64,000 nucleotides of DNA, taken from Intrasporangium_A sp039812505. GTDB taxonomy: Bacteria > Actinomycetota > Actinomycetes > Actinomycetales > Dermatophilaceae. Under the pieces are notes generated by a model. That model had not been told where the DNA came from. It was given only the letters and a program-made list of their open reading frames with translations, and searched no databases. Shown piece after piece: positions 15,762 to 27,204 of this stretch; positions within the stretch are counted from its first letter, which is position 1, and every line of letters starts with the position of its first letter. The translations under genes were made by a program, and so were the position numbers. The stretch covers positions 9,221 through 73,220 of the forward strand of contig NZ_JBDIAQ010000005.1 of NCBI RefSeq assembly GCF_039812505.1, given 5' to 3'.

Positions 15762-17120
15762 TCACGCCCCCAGCACCGGCGCCCGACCACGGACCCGCCA
15801 CATCGGTCGTCGAGCAGGTCGGCGGGCGGTGCTCGGCGCCACGGAGCAGGCCAGCTCGCTGACGGCCTGCCGCAGGGCCGAGTCGGGCGCGTGCTCGACC
15901 ACGGTCCGTCCGGCGAGCAGCGCCCCGTCGGCCGCGGCCGGGTCGTCCGGTACGAACTGGACGGACCCCAGCCCGGCGAAACGCTCGAGCGAGGCGCTGA
16001 TGCGCGACCGGGGGTCGGCACCGACCGCACTGGCCCTGACCCTGTTGATGATCGGCCGGGGGGCACCCGAGGGCACCGTGCCGAGCTCCTGCATGCCCCG
16101 CACGAAGCGCTGCAGCGCGACCGGGTCGGCGCCACCGACCGCGAGCACCTCGTCGGACACCGACAGCGAGGTCAACGTCGCTTCGTTGCGCCGGGGCGCC
16201 TGGGTGTCGTAGCTGAGCTCCTCGTCCTCCTCCAGGCAGAAGCCGCAGTCGACGATGACGTACTCGGCCAGCGAGCGACCCACGGTCAGGACTCGCTCGA
16301 GCGCCGCTGACCGGATCTCGGGCCAGCGATCGGGCCTCGGCAGCCCGGTGAGGACCCGTAGCCGTGTCGTGACCTCGGGGGCCACGCGGGCCAGCGCGAC
16401 CAGGTCTAGGTCTCCGTGCTCGGCGGCTCGGCAGGCGGCGGCGATGCCCGGGGCCTCGTCGAGCAGGCCCAGGACCTGGGCGATGCAGCCGCCGTAGGTG
16501 TCGGCGTCCACCAGCAGCACCGAGTGTCCGCGAGCCGCGAGCTCGGCACCGAGGGTGACCGCGATGGTGGTGCGCCCGGAGGACCCGTGCGGGCCCCACA
16601 CCGCCAGCACCCGGCCCGCCTCGGCAGCGTCGATGCCGGGCCCCGAGCTCGAGGGAGCCATGGCGGCACCGGCGGCGTCCGACGGGCCGGCTGGGCGCCA
16701 TCCGGGACGCGCATCGGGGCCGACCACCTGCGAAGGGGCCGCCGGGTCCGTCACCCCGGGGATGGCCGCAGCCGTGCTGCGGTCCCGCACGGCGGCCGCC
16801 AGCACCGGGCCGGTGGCGTCGGTCGCCAGGACCGCGTCGACGCCCAGCTGGCGCAGCCGTCGCTCGTCGGCCTCCTGGTCGGGCTCGTGCAGCCCGACGA
16901 CCCAGATGCCCCGGGCGTGCAGCGACTCGACGACCCCGAGGTCGAGGCCACGCAGGTCCGCCGACACGACGGCGCAGGTACCGAGGCCTGCCGCGGTGAC
17001 CGAGACGAGCTCGGGGACGTCGGCACACCGTCGCACGACGGTGACGTCGGCCAGCGGCTCGAGGGCCGCACCGACGGTGGCCTCCCAACGGTGGCTCAGG
17101 GCGGTGACGACCGATGTCAT
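15762..17120 (-). CDS. CpaE/TadZ-like ParA/MinD-family ATPase
   Basis: The 452-residue protein has a degenerate receiver-like N-terminus (about 1-115), a disordered Ala/Pro linker, and a MinD/ParA-type ATPase domain from about 170. The P-loop is WGPHGSSGRTTIAVTLGAEL, with Arg where the usual GKT Lys sits. Switch I/II-like parts follow (HSVLLVDADTYGGCIAQVLG, YVIVDCGFCLEEDEELSYD). Such proteins position Tad/Flp pili or act in partitioning. Its start overlaps by ATGA the stop of the SAF-domain gene, matching a CpaB-CpaE arrangement. No pilin or TadA gene is in the window. Confidence 0.8.
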   Translation of the reverse strand: MTSVVTALSHRWEATVGAALEPLADVTVVRRCADVPELVSVTAAGLGTCAVVSADLRGLDLGVVESLHARGIWVVGLHEPDQEADERRLRQLGVDAVLATDATGPVLAAAVRDRSTAAAIPGVTDPAAPSQVVGPDARPGWRPAGPSDAAGAAMAPSSSGPGIDAAEAGRVLAVWGPHGSSGRTTIAVTLGAELAARGHSVLLVDADTYGGCIAQVLGLLDEAPGIAAACRAAEHGDLDLVALARVAPEVTTRLRVLTGLPRPDRWPEIRSAALERVLTVGRSLAEYVIVDCGFCLEEDEELSYDTQAPRRNEATLTSLSVSDEVLAVGGADPVALQRFVRGMQELGTVPSGAPRPIINRVRASAVGADPRSRISASLERFAGLGSVQFVPDDPAAADGALLAGRTVVEHAPDSALRQAVSELACSVAPSTARRPARRPMWRVRGRAPVLGA

Positions 17121-17779
17121 GACCGGGCACCGACGGTCGGGCCGGCGACCGGCACCAGCGTGATGTTCGCTCCGCCGTCGACCGCCTCGATGAGGTCCTT
17201 GACCTTGGCTCGGGGCACGAAGACCTGCACGGACGTCTGCGCGGCAGTCCCGAAGCTGCCCGACGCCCCGAGCACGGCGGACACCCCGACACCCTCCAGC
17301 ACCCGTCGGGCCGTGGGTTTCGTGCCGTGCTCGCTGCCGGCCGGCACGTCGCTGAGGAACACGTCCACGAGGCTGCCGCTGTGCAGACCGGTTGCCGAGA
17401 GGGTCGCCACACCGACCGTCACCAGCTGCACGTCCAGGCTCCCGCCCGAACCGACCGCAGCCCGCGGGACGAGCTCTCCGGCGCGGATGTCGCGCAGCAC
17501 GAACTGGTCCGGGCCCAGGGCCGATCCGGCCGACAGGTACGGCGCGACATCGCCGTCGAGCCGAACGTCCACTCGGGTCAGCGCGGCGGCGTCGACCGGA
17601 TCGCCCACCACCAGGTCGCGGCTGGCCACGTACACGGGGACCCGGTCGTCCAGGCCGGCCACCAGCCGTGCCCCCAGCGTGGCCGCGAGGAGTACCAGCA
17701 GCACGCCCACGACGAGGCGGCTGTCGCGCCATGACGGTCGACGAAGTCGCGCGGCGGTAGGTGTCGGTAAGTGCTGCAT
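17117..17779 (-). CDS. SAF-domain protein, CpaB/RcpC-like
   Basis: The 220-residue protein has one N-terminal membrane anchor (SRLVVGVLLVLLAATLGARL) followed by an SAF domain (VPVYVASRDLVVGDPVDAAA, LRDIRAGELVPRAAV). This layout is seen in CpaB/RcpC pilus assembly proteins and related envelope proteins. The chosen start MQHLPTPTAARLRRPSW has GGGAG just upstream. The stop overlaps the CpaE-like ATPase start, so the two form an operon. Secretin or pilus partners are not nearby, so the exact system is uncertain. Confidence 0.78.
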   Translation of the reverse strand: MQHLPTPTAARLRRPSWRDSRLVVGVLLVLLAATLGARLVAGLDDRVPVYVASRDLVVGDPVDAAALTRVDVRLDGDVAPYLSAGSALGPDQFVLRDIRAGELVPRAAVGSGGSLDVQLVTVGVATLSATGLHSGSLVDVFLSDVPAGSEHGTKPTARRVLEGVGVSAVLGASGSFGTAAQTSVQVFVPRAKVKDLIEAVDGGANITLVPVAGPTVGARS

Positions 17780-17873
17780 CGTGCTCCCATGAAGATCCGG
17801 GCCGGGTGGCTCCCGACCTGTCGCGGCCACATCCTGCCCGAAACGGGCCCAAACTGTCGTCTCGGAGTCGTCC

Positions 17874-17882
17874 TGTGGACAA
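17874..17882 (-). promoter_or_regulatory. Single DnaA-box match
   Basis: TTGTCCACA on the minus strand is the actinobacterial DnaA box consensus. It lies in the divergent region between the SAF-domain and BldC-like genes. It is a single copy, so DnaA-dependent regulation is possible but a replication origin is not. Confidence 0.3.
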
Positions 17883-18038
17883 CTGCGGGTCCGTCCAAGT
17901 AGGTGCCCCTAGGATCGAAGCACGTGCGAGAGCCACGGGGGATTCTGACCACGTCATCCAAAGGGCAGACAAAGAGTAAAGAGATGGTCAAGAATGTCCC
18001 AAGGAACCGTCAAGACTCGTGAGAACACAGGAGCAGTC

Positions 18039-18269
18039 GTGGCCCAGCGCTTTCTCCAACTTGCCGAGGTCTCCGAGATCCTCAACATCTCGTCGGCCCA
18101 GGCGTACGCCCTCGTCCGCTCCGGGGAGCTGCCCGCCATCAAGATCGGTGGTCGCGGCCAGTGGCGCGTCGAGGCCACCGAGCTGGAGAGCTACATCCAG
18201 CGGATGTATACCGAGACCCGCACGTTCGTCAAGGCCCATCCGTTCGGGGGCGGCACCGACGAGGAGTGA
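18039..18269 (+). CDS. BldC-like/excisionase-type DNA-binding protein
   Basis: The 76-residue protein is almost entirely a winged helix-turn-helix of the MerR/BldC/excisionase type: FLQLAEVSEILNISSAQAYA (helix-turn-helix) and LPAIKIGGRGQWRVEATELE (wing), with a short tail. It probably regulates transcription; targets are unknown. GTG at 18039 is preferred because AGGAG (18029-18033) lies 5 nt upstream; another in-frame ATG at 17994 would add 15 residues. It is divergent from the CpaB/CpaE pair, which it might regulate. Confidence 0.85.
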   Translation: MAQRFLQLAEVSEILNISSAQAYALVRSGELPAIKIGGRGQWRVEATELESYIQRMYTETRTFVKAHPFGGGTDEE

Positions 18270-18287
18270 CCCGTGTCCGAGGGTCGC

Positions 18288-18842
18288 TCAGGGTCGCACC
18301 TGCCGCACCGTCTCGACGGCCGCGAAGGGCACGACGTGGACGGCCTGCACGTTGCGAGCACGTCTCGGTAGGTCCGGGGCGTGCTCGGCGATCTCCAGGT
18401 GGTCCGAGCCCACGACGTCGATGGTGCCCACCAGCGCGGTAGCCGCTGCCACGAGCTCGACCACCGACCGGTCCCGGCTGATCGCCCGCAGCGCAGCGCC
18501 CAGGCCGAAACGCCTGGCGACGGCCGACGGCTGCACCGCGCCACGGACGACACCGACCAGGGAGCCCACTGCTGCGGTGACCACGAGCAGCGCCCGCTGA
18601 CCCTCGGTCTCGAGCAGCACCCAGTCCGGGCCCACGTCCCGGACGACACCCGTCAGGGTTCGGTTGGCGAGCCGCACGGTGACCGGCGGGGCGCCTACCG
18701 AGGCGAGCAGGCGCGACTGGATGTCGATCTGGGCCCGCTCCCGACGCGTCCGGTCGGCGACCTCGGCCTCGCGCTCGCGCAGCACGTCCGACTCGATCTG
18801 CCCGTCGAGGTCCTCGAAGAGCCGGTCCCACCGCATCTGCAC
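18288..18842 (-). CDS. Unknown conserved protein with a small beta domain
   Basis: I do not recognise this 184-residue protein as a named family. It begins VQMRWDRLFEDLDGQIESDV, has a charged helical region (LREREAEVADRTRRERAQID), then a beta-rich part (GAPPVTVRLANRTLTGVVRD, WVLLETEGQRALLVVTAAVG) that could be an Sm-like or barrel fold, and an Ala/Val-rich C-terminus. No signal peptide is seen. GTG at 18842 is supported by GAAGGGA 7 nt upstream. It is convergent with the BldC-like gene and divergent from the LysM gene. Confidence 0.72.
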   Translation of the reverse strand: MQMRWDRLFEDLDGQIESDVLREREAEVADRTRRERAQIDIQSRLLASVGAPPVTVRLANRTLTGVVRDVGPDWVLLETEGQRALLVVTAAVGSLVGVVRGAVQPSAVARRFGLGAALRAISRDRSVVELVAAATALVGTIDVVGSDHLEIAEHAPDLPRRARNVQAVHVVPFAAVETVRQVRP

Positions 18843-18949
18843 CGACCTATCCCTTCCGCCTTCGCCCGCTCGCCCTGCTGAACACCTACCCAAGCACATC
18901 GTCACACCCCGGTGTTGTCAATCGACGTCAAACAACGTTAAATAAAGGC

Positions 18950-19828
18950 GTGCAGACGCAACCCTCGTCCTCGGCACGAAGCTGGGCCGCGGCCCGAACC
19001 TTCGGCGCGATGACCCTCGTGACGACCATCGGCATCGCCGTGGTGGATGCCGTCCTCCTGCCGCTGGCCCGCTCGTCGTGGCCGGTCACGGACGTGCCGG
19101 TCCCCCGGCTCGACGACGTCATCGGCGGCGTGCTCGTCTGGGCGGCCCTGGGCTTGACGGCCTGGCTGACGCTGACCTCGTTGCTGACCGTCCTCGGTCT
19201 CGTGCCGGGGGCAGTGGGACGCAGCGCAGCCGGTTGCGCCGAGGCCCTGACGCCGGCGCTCGTCGGTCGCGTGCTGGCGTTCGTGCTGGGCACGGGGATC
19301 AGCACCATGAGCCTGCCCCTCGGCCCGGCCACCGGCGCCCCGGTCGCCGCCACGGCAGCACCGCACCCGTCCGGCGGGGTGAGGCAGCCGGCCACGCCGG
19401 ACGTCCCCGGGGCTCCTGAGCCCGGCTTCGCACCGTCCCCGACGACCGGCGCTGCCGCTCCCCGCCGGGGGAACCCCGTCACACCTGCCTTCGCCCCGAC
19501 CGCGCCTGCCGACGAGGGCGCCGCGAAGGTGCCCGATCCCCGGTGGCTACCCGTGCGTCCCCCGAAGGCGACAGACCCTGACCTGAGCGCCCTGCTCGCC
19601 CCGACCCCGCGAACGGTGACGGCAGCGGACGACCTGATGACCGTCCGGAAGGGCGACTCGCTGTGGTCGCTCGCGGCACGGCAGCTGGGTCCGGGCGCCA
19701 CCGACCGGCAGATCGCGCTCGCCTGGCCGGCGTGGTACGCCCTCAACGCCGACGTGATCGGCGCGGACCCGGACCTGATCCGTCCCGGCCAACAGCTGCG
19801 CATCCCAGACCTTGGAGAGCACCGATGA
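18950..19828 (+). CDS. Membrane protein with C-terminal LysM domain
   Basis: The 292-residue protein has an N-terminal membrane part with about three segments (GAMTLVTTIGIAVVDAVLLP, GVLVWAALGLTAWLTLTSLL, LVGRVLAFVLGTGISTM), a long Pro/Ala-rich linker, and a C-terminal LysM domain (MTVRKGDSLWSLAARQLGPG, then LNADVIGADPDLIRPGQQLR). LysM binds peptidoglycan, so it is likely an envelope protein tethered to the cell wall. An AT-rich -10-like TTAAAT ends 6 nt before the GTG. The stop overlaps the Rv3235-like start by ATGA. Confidence 0.88.
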   Translation: MQTQPSSSARSWAAARTFGAMTLVTTIGIAVVDAVLLPLARSSWPVTDVPVPRLDDVIGGVLVWAALGLTAWLTLTSLLTVLGLVPGAVGRSAAGCAEALTPALVGRVLAFVLGTGISTMSLPLGPATGAPVAATAAPHPSGGVRQPATPDVPGAPEPGFAPSPTTGAAAPRRGNPVTPAFAPTAPADEGAAKVPDPRWLPVRPPKATDPDLSALLAPTPRTVTAADDLMTVRKGDSLWSLAARQLGPGATDRQIALAWPAWYALNADVIGADPDLIRPGQQLRIPDLGEHR

Positions 19829-20328
19829 CGACCAAGCCCGTCCTCGTCCGTCCCGCGCCGGCCACCGAGCCGCCCGTGATCTCGGCAGAGGAGGCCTACC
19901 GCCCGGCGACACCTGTGCCATACACCCAGGCTGCCCTCGCCCTCGACTTCACCTACGGCCCGGACGACGACAGCTCGCGTCGCCCGACGCGGCGCAGCCT
20001 GCTTCCCGACCCCACCTCGTTCGTGGCCAAGATGGCCCAGGCGATCATCGAGGTCATCGCCGCGCAGCGTCCGGCCCCCCAGCTCATCCGGCACACCTCA
20101 CCGGAGGTCTACGCGGGGCTGGCCCGTCGGGCGCTCGTCGCGGCCAGACGGCAGCCGACCGGCCCGCGGCGCAGCGCCATGGTGCGACGGGTCAGGCTGT
20201 GCGAGCCCGCAGACGGCATCGTCGAGGCATGTGCCGTCGTGGTTGCGCACGGCCGGGTGCGAGCCCTGGCCCTGCGTCTCGAAGGGCTCGACGGTCGGTG
20301 GCTCGTCACGCAGCTCACCGTCGGTTGA
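19825..20328 (+). CDS. Rv3235 family protein
   Basis: The 167-residue product has a disordered N-terminus and a C-terminal domain (VAKMAQAIIEVIAAQRPAPQ, HTSPEVYAGLARRALVAARR, RVRALALRLEGLDGRWLVTQ) matching the Rv3235 family. This family lies next to secA in many actinobacteria, and here secA is the next gene, convergent. Role unknown. Translational coupling to the LysM gene (ATGA) implies a shared operon. No catalytic motif is seen. Confidence 0.85.
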   Translation: MTTKPVLVRPAPATEPPVISAEEAYRPATPVPYTQAALALDFTYGPDDDSSRRPTRRSLLPDPTSFVAKMAQAIIEVIAAQRPAPQLIRHTSPEVYAGLARRALVAARRQPTGPRRSAMVRRVRLCEPADGIVEACAVVVAHGRVRALALRLEGLDGRWLVTQLTVG

Positions 20329-20404
20329 GCCCGCTCGTTCGACGACGGGGTGAGGATCGGCCGAGGGTCTGGAGGGCGTCCGGAAGGACCGCGTCACCAG
20401 GTCG

Positions 20405-23212
<2,808 letters not shown>

Positions 23213-23387
23213 GGCGTTGTTCTCTCCCGACTGACTCGTGTGCCGCCCGCGGCGCGCGACAGCCCCCGTGGGTCTGCACGGGACCCGACAAGGCTAGCCG
23301 CCACCCCTCTCCCCCACCAACGGACGAGCCCCCACGCGCCGTTCCAGCAGGTGCCGACCCGCCGCCACCGACCGGCGCGGATGCCGC

Positions 23388-24656
23388 TCACGGCCTTCCC
23401 GGGCCAGCCGCCGGCCCCGTCGGGGCGGGGCCGGCGCCGGGCCGGACCGACTCGAGACCGAGCCAGGTGGCCATCGACTGCAGCTGACGTTGCAGCGCGG
23501 CCGGCGCCCCGACCGGGACGTCCGGCTCCCACGTGACCGAGTGGCAGCGCAGCACGCCACGTTGCCGGTCGGCCTTCAGGTCGCAGCGCGCGACGAGGCG
23601 GTCGCCGAACAGGAAGGGCAGGACGTAGTAGCCGTGCACCCGCCTCTCCCTTGGGGTGTAGATCTCGATCCGGTAGTGGAAGTCCCACAGCACGTGGACC
23701 CGGTGGCGCTGCCAGACGAGTGAGTCGAAGGGGCTCAGCAGCGCCTCGACGTGCACCCGCCGCGGCACTCGCGCCGCCGCGTGGAGCCAGGCCTGCCGCC
23801 AACCGGGCACCGAGACCGGCACGAGCTCCCCGTCGGCGACGAGCCGTTGGATGGCCGGGCGCACCTGCTCGCGCGTCAGGCGGAAGTAGTCGGCCAGGCA
23901 GCGCTCCGAGCCGATGCCGTGGGCCCGGGCGGCGATCCGGACCAGCTCGAGGAAACGCTCCGGGTCGGCACCGGGCCCGGCCCGGTCCAGCCACGCCGCG
24001 CGGAGCGCCGGCGGTGCGGTCACCTCGAGCGCGGCGTACCTCCGCTCGAACTGGGCGGTCCGTCCGGCGCAGCTGATGCGTCCGGCCCAGAAGAGGTACT
24101 CGAGCGCCTGCTTCACCTCGGACCAGTTCCACCCCCAGTCGTCGGTACGGCGGGTCCGGTCGTGCTCGAGGCCCGCCTCGACCTCGCGAGCCGTCAGCGG
24201 ACCTCGTCGGCGCACCTCTTCCTCCACGAGCCCGACCAGCTCCGGTCGTTCGGCCAGGACGCGGCGCATCGAGCCCCAGGCATGCTCGGCGGCGGTCCGC
24301 ATCCGCGCGTCGAGCAGCGGCCACGTCTGCGGGGGGATGAGGCTCGCCTCGTGGGCCCAGTACTCGACCAGGCGCCGCGGTGCGCGGTCGCGGGCCCGGT
24401 CGAGCAGGGCGGTGTCGTACGGCCCGAGCCGCGAGAAGAAGGGCAGGTAGTGGCTGCGCACGAGCACGTTGACGCTGTCGATCTGCACCACGCCGACCCG
24501 GTCGATGACCCGTTGCAGGTGGCGCGTGGTCGCCCGGAACGGTTCCGGCTGGGGGTCGAGCAGACCCTGCGCCGCGATCGCGATGCGCCGGGCCTGCTCG
24601 CGGCTGATGCGTCGCGCGGGCCGGCACTCCGGGCCGGCAGCGGCTGCCGTCGTCAC
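23388..24656 (-). CDS. YcaQ-like crosslink-repair DNA glycosylase family protein
   Basis: The 422-residue protein belongs to the winged-helix DNA glycosylase family (HTH_42) related to E. coli YcaQ and Streptomyces AlkX, which unhook interstrand crosslinks. The family QxD catalytic motif is present as VVQIDSVNVLVRSHYLPFFS. A conserved YWAHEASLIPPQTWPLL segment follows, with a later GYYVLPFLFGDRLVARCDLK. GTG start. It lies between secA and a LuxR-type regulator, all on the minus strand. Confidence 0.9.
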   Translation of the reverse strand: MTTAAAAGPECRPARRISREQARRIAIAAQGLLDPQPEPFRATTRHLQRVIDRVGVVQIDSVNVLVRSHYLPFFSRLGPYDTALLDRARDRAPRRLVEYWAHEASLIPPQTWPLLDARMRTAAEHAWGSMRRVLAERPELVGLVEEEVRRRGPLTAREVEAGLEHDRTRRTDDWGWNWSEVKQALEYLFWAGRISCAGRTAQFERRYAALEVTAPPALRAAWLDRAGPGADPERFLELVRIAARAHGIGSERCLADYFRLTREQVRPAIQRLVADGELVPVSVPGWRQAWLHAAARVPRRVHVEALLSPFDSLVWQRHRVHVLWDFHYRIEIYTPRERRVHGYYVLPFLFGDRLVARCDLKADRQRGVLRCHSVTWEPDVPVGAPAALQRQLQSMATWLGLESVRPGAGPAPTGPAAGPGRP

Positions 24657-24699
24657 GCCGACCGACGTTCCGGCCTGCTGTCGCGGCCGCTGCCGACGC

Positions 24700-25401
24700 T
24701 CATTCGTCGGGGTCGATGAGCCGCTGGCGCACCGCGTACATCGCCGCCTCCATGCGGGAGTGCATCTGCAGCTTGTCGAGAATGTTGCGGATGTGGTTGC
24801 GCACGGTGTTCTCGGAGATGAACAGGTCTCGGGCGATCTCGCGGTTGAGCCGGCCGCGTGCGACGTGGCCGAGGATGTCCAGCTCCCGGTTGGTCAGCCG
24901 GGGCACCTCGAGGCCCGGGGTCGGCGCCGGGACGCTCTCGTGGTCGCTCAGGCTGGCGAACTCGGTCAGCAGCTTGGCCGCCATCATCGGCGAGATGAGC
25001 GCCTGGCCGTGGTGCAGCCCACGGATCCCGTCAGCCACCTCCTCGGGCGGCACGTCCTTGAGCAGGTACCCGCTGGCGCCCGCGCGGACCGCGTCGAACA
25101 GGTGCGCCTCGTCGTCGGAGCTGGTCAGCATGAGGATCCGCGCCGAAGGCACGCGCTGCCGGATGGTGCGGCACGCCTCGATGCCGCCCCGTCTCGGCAT
25201 GCCGACGTCCATCAACACCACGTCGGGCCGGGTCTGCTCGGCGATCTGCACCGCCTCGACCCCGTCGGCCGCCTCCCCGACGACCTCGATGCCGTCCTCG
25301 GTACCGAGGATGGTCTGCAAGCCCCGACGGTAGAGGGCGTGGTCGTCGACGATCAGGACGCGGATACGTTCGGAGCTGGTGGCCGGCACAGTCGACATCA
25401 T
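24700..25401 (-). CDS. NarL/LuxR-family response regulator
   Basis: The 233-residue protein has a receiver domain (RVLIVDDHALYRRGLQTILG, phospho-acceptor D65 in VVLMDVGMP, LLKDVPPEE) and a C-terminal LuxR helix-turn-helix (LTNRELDILGHVARGRLNRE, ISENTVRNHIRNILDKLQ). No kinase gene is adjacent, so it is an orphan regulator; the same gene sits between secA and hpf in other actinobacteria. The ATG-ATG start at 25401/25398 is just before the receiver. Targets are unknown. Confidence 0.92.
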   Translation of the reverse strand: MMSTVPATSSERIRVLIVDDHALYRRGLQTILGTEDGIEVVGEAADGVEAVQIAEQTRPDVVLMDVGMPRRGGIEACRTIRQRVPSARILMLTSSDDEAHLFDAVRAGASGYLLKDVPPEEVADGIRGLHHGQALISPMMAAKLLTEFASLSDHESVPAPTPGLEVPRLTNRELDILGHVARGRLNREIARDLFISENTVRNHIRNILDKLQMHSRMEAAMYAVRQRLIDPDE

Positions 25402-25457
25402 CCCAAATGTCGCGAGGGCGGCAGGTCTCGACCCGAGGCCGGCGCCACCGGGCCGGC

Positions 25458-26117
25458 TCAGCCGGCCGCCGCAGCCGACCCCGACGAACCCACGGGCTCG
25501 ACAGCGGTGTCGAGATGGATCACCCCGTAGCTCCACCCGCGCCGCCGGTAGACCACGCTCGGCTGGTCGGTGTCGAGGTCGTGGTAGAGGAAGAAGTCGT
25601 GCCCGACCAGCTCCATCTGGTTCAGCGCGTCCTCGAGGTTCATCGGAGCTGCCGCGTGGACCTTCTCGCGGACCTCGATCGGCGAGTTGCCCATCGCGCC
25701 GAACCTGTCGAGGTCATCGGTCACGCCGTCCTGGGACGGGGCGCCGGCAGGCTGCGCTGCTCCGTCCAGGGGCGCCACCCGGGCCGTCGCCTGGCCGACC
25801 GACTCGGGTAGCCGTCGTCCCCGGCTCACCCGTCGCTTGTCGTTGCTGCGTCGCAGCCGCTCGAGCAGCTTGTCCACCGCCGCGTCGAGCGCCACGAACT
25901 TGTCGTCCCGACTGGCCTCGGCACGGATGACCGGGCCCTTCGCGCGACAGGTGATCTCGACCCGCTGCGAGGCCCGGCTGACCCGTTCGTTCGTGACCAC
26001 CACGTCGATCCGGTGCACCTTCGGGACCAGCGTCGGCACCTTGGCCAGGCGCTCGTCCAGCTGCTCACGGAAGCGGTCGGGGATCTGGACGTGACGTCCA
26101 GTGACGACGATCTCCAC
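25458..26117 (-). CDS. hpf: Ribosome hibernation-promoting factor, long form
   Basis: The 219-residue protein has the RaiA/HPF N-terminal domain (VEIVVTGRHVQIPDRFREQL, ITCRAKGPVIRAEASRDDKF) and the C-terminal dimerisation domain (NQMELVGHDFFLYHDLDTDQ, SVVYRRRGWSYGVIHLDTAV). The long form joins two ribosomes into inactive 100S dimers in stationary phase. The GTG start is fixed by AAGGAGG (26122-26128) 4 nt upstream. It follows ComF in the same order as M. tuberculosis Rv3241c-Rv3242c, 277 bp apart. Confidence 0.96.
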   Translation of the reverse strand: MEIVVTGRHVQIPDRFREQLDERLAKVPTLVPKVHRIDVVVTNERVSRASQRVEITCRAKGPVIRAEASRDDKFVALDAAVDKLLERLRRSNDKRRVSRGRRLPESVGQATARVAPLDGAAQPAGAPSQDGVTDDLDRFGAMGNSPIEVREKVHAAAPMNLEDALNQMELVGHDFFLYHDLDTDQPSVVYRRRGWSYGVIHLDTAVEPVGSSGSAAAAG

Positions 26118-26394
26118 GGTTCCTCCTTGATCGCGCATTCGGTGTTGTTGCGTCCGGGCCCGGGTGAGGCCCCTCAAGTCTGCCGCGGCACCACCCCTTT
26201 CGCTCGATCAAACACGGGTGCCCCTGACGGCGCCCGCGGGAACTGGGGCTGATATCTCGACAGTAACCTCCCCGCCGACGTGGCGGAAGGGATCACGCAA
26301 CCGGCGCGTCGGTGGTGCGGGGTCGGCGGTTCGCGGCCGTGCCGACCCCGGCCACCGGTCAGGAGCGCGGCTCCGGCAGCGGGCGCCCGGCGGG

Positions 26395-27183
26395 TTACCG
26401 GCCGGCTCGCCGCCGGGGCGCGGCGATGGTCACGCCCCGCACGCCGGCGGCGCCGGCCCCCCGCAGGGCTCGCGCGCAGTCGGCGATGGTGGCCCCGGTG
26501 GTCATCAGGTCGTCCACGACGACACAGTCGCGCCCGGTGACGAGCGGGCGCCAGGCGCGCCGCACCGTGAACGCGCCGCTGACGTTGGCCCGCCGCGCCG
26601 CGGACCCGAGCCGGGACTGGTCCAGCACGTCCCGGCACTCACCGAGCACCGGGGCGAACACCTCCGGACCGGGGGCCAGCGCCTGCAGGGCCCGAGCGGT
26701 GAGCTCGTGCAGCGGGACGTCGCCGCGTACCCGTCGGGAACGCCGGGACGACGGGGCCGGCACGACCAGCACCGGGTCGTCGCGGTCGCGTCCGGGAGTC
26801 GGCACGGTCGCCAGGGCGGCGGTCAGCAGCGGCGCGAGCACCCCGACGAGGTCGCGTCGGCCCTCGTCCTTCCAGGCCGTGACGACGGCCCGCAGCGGGT
26901 CGCCGTACGCACCCCAGGCGTGGACGGGAACCGCGCCGGGCGGGGCCGGGTCGGGGGTGACGAGTCGTGGCCCGCCGGGGAAGGCGAGCCGGTCGAGGGC
27001 ACGGCAGCAGCGCCGGCACCACGGGGACCCGGCTCGGCGGCAACCGGCGCACTCGGCGGGCAGGACCAGGTCGAGCAGCTGGCGTAGCGACACGGCCGCA
27101 GTCCAGCCGGAGACGGCGCCGAGGGGAATGCCCCCGTCCGCGCGCTGTGGACGAGCGGCATACGGGACCCCGGGTGTGGACAC
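26395..27183 (-). CDS. ComF-family phosphoribosyltransferase-like protein
   Basis: The 262-residue protein has an N-terminal zinc-finger region (CAGCRRAGSPWCRRCCRALD) and a C-terminal PRTase domain with the PRPP-binding loop CVVVDDLMTTGATIADCARA, preceded by LVVPAPSSRRSRRVRGDVPL. ComF proteins are needed for DNA uptake in naturally competent bacteria, though the family also exists in non-competent ones. It sits between hpf and lpqB as in mycobacteria. This is of interest with the dispersed 9-mer, one copy of which (27155-27163) lies in this gene. The product shows no membrane segment. Confidence 0.88.
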   Translation of the reverse strand: MSTPGVPYAARPQRADGGIPLGAVSGWTAAVSLRQLLDLVLPAECAGCRRAGSPWCRRCCRALDRLAFPGGPRLVTPDPAPPGAVPVHAWGAYGDPLRAVVTAWKDEGRRDLVGVLAPLLTAALATVPTPGRDRDDPVLVVPAPSSRRSRRVRGDVPLHELTARALQALAPGPEVFAPVLGECRDVLDQSRLGSAARRANVSGAFTVRRAWRPLVTGRDCVVVDDLMTTGATIADCARALRGAGAAGVRGVTIAAPRRRAGR

Positions 27184-27204
27184 AGCCTCGGCGACACCGG
27201 CCGG

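Noticed and set aside
17874..17882. Replication origin based on a DnaA box
   Set aside because: A single TTGTCCACA is not an origin; no cluster, dnaA or dnaN is nearby.
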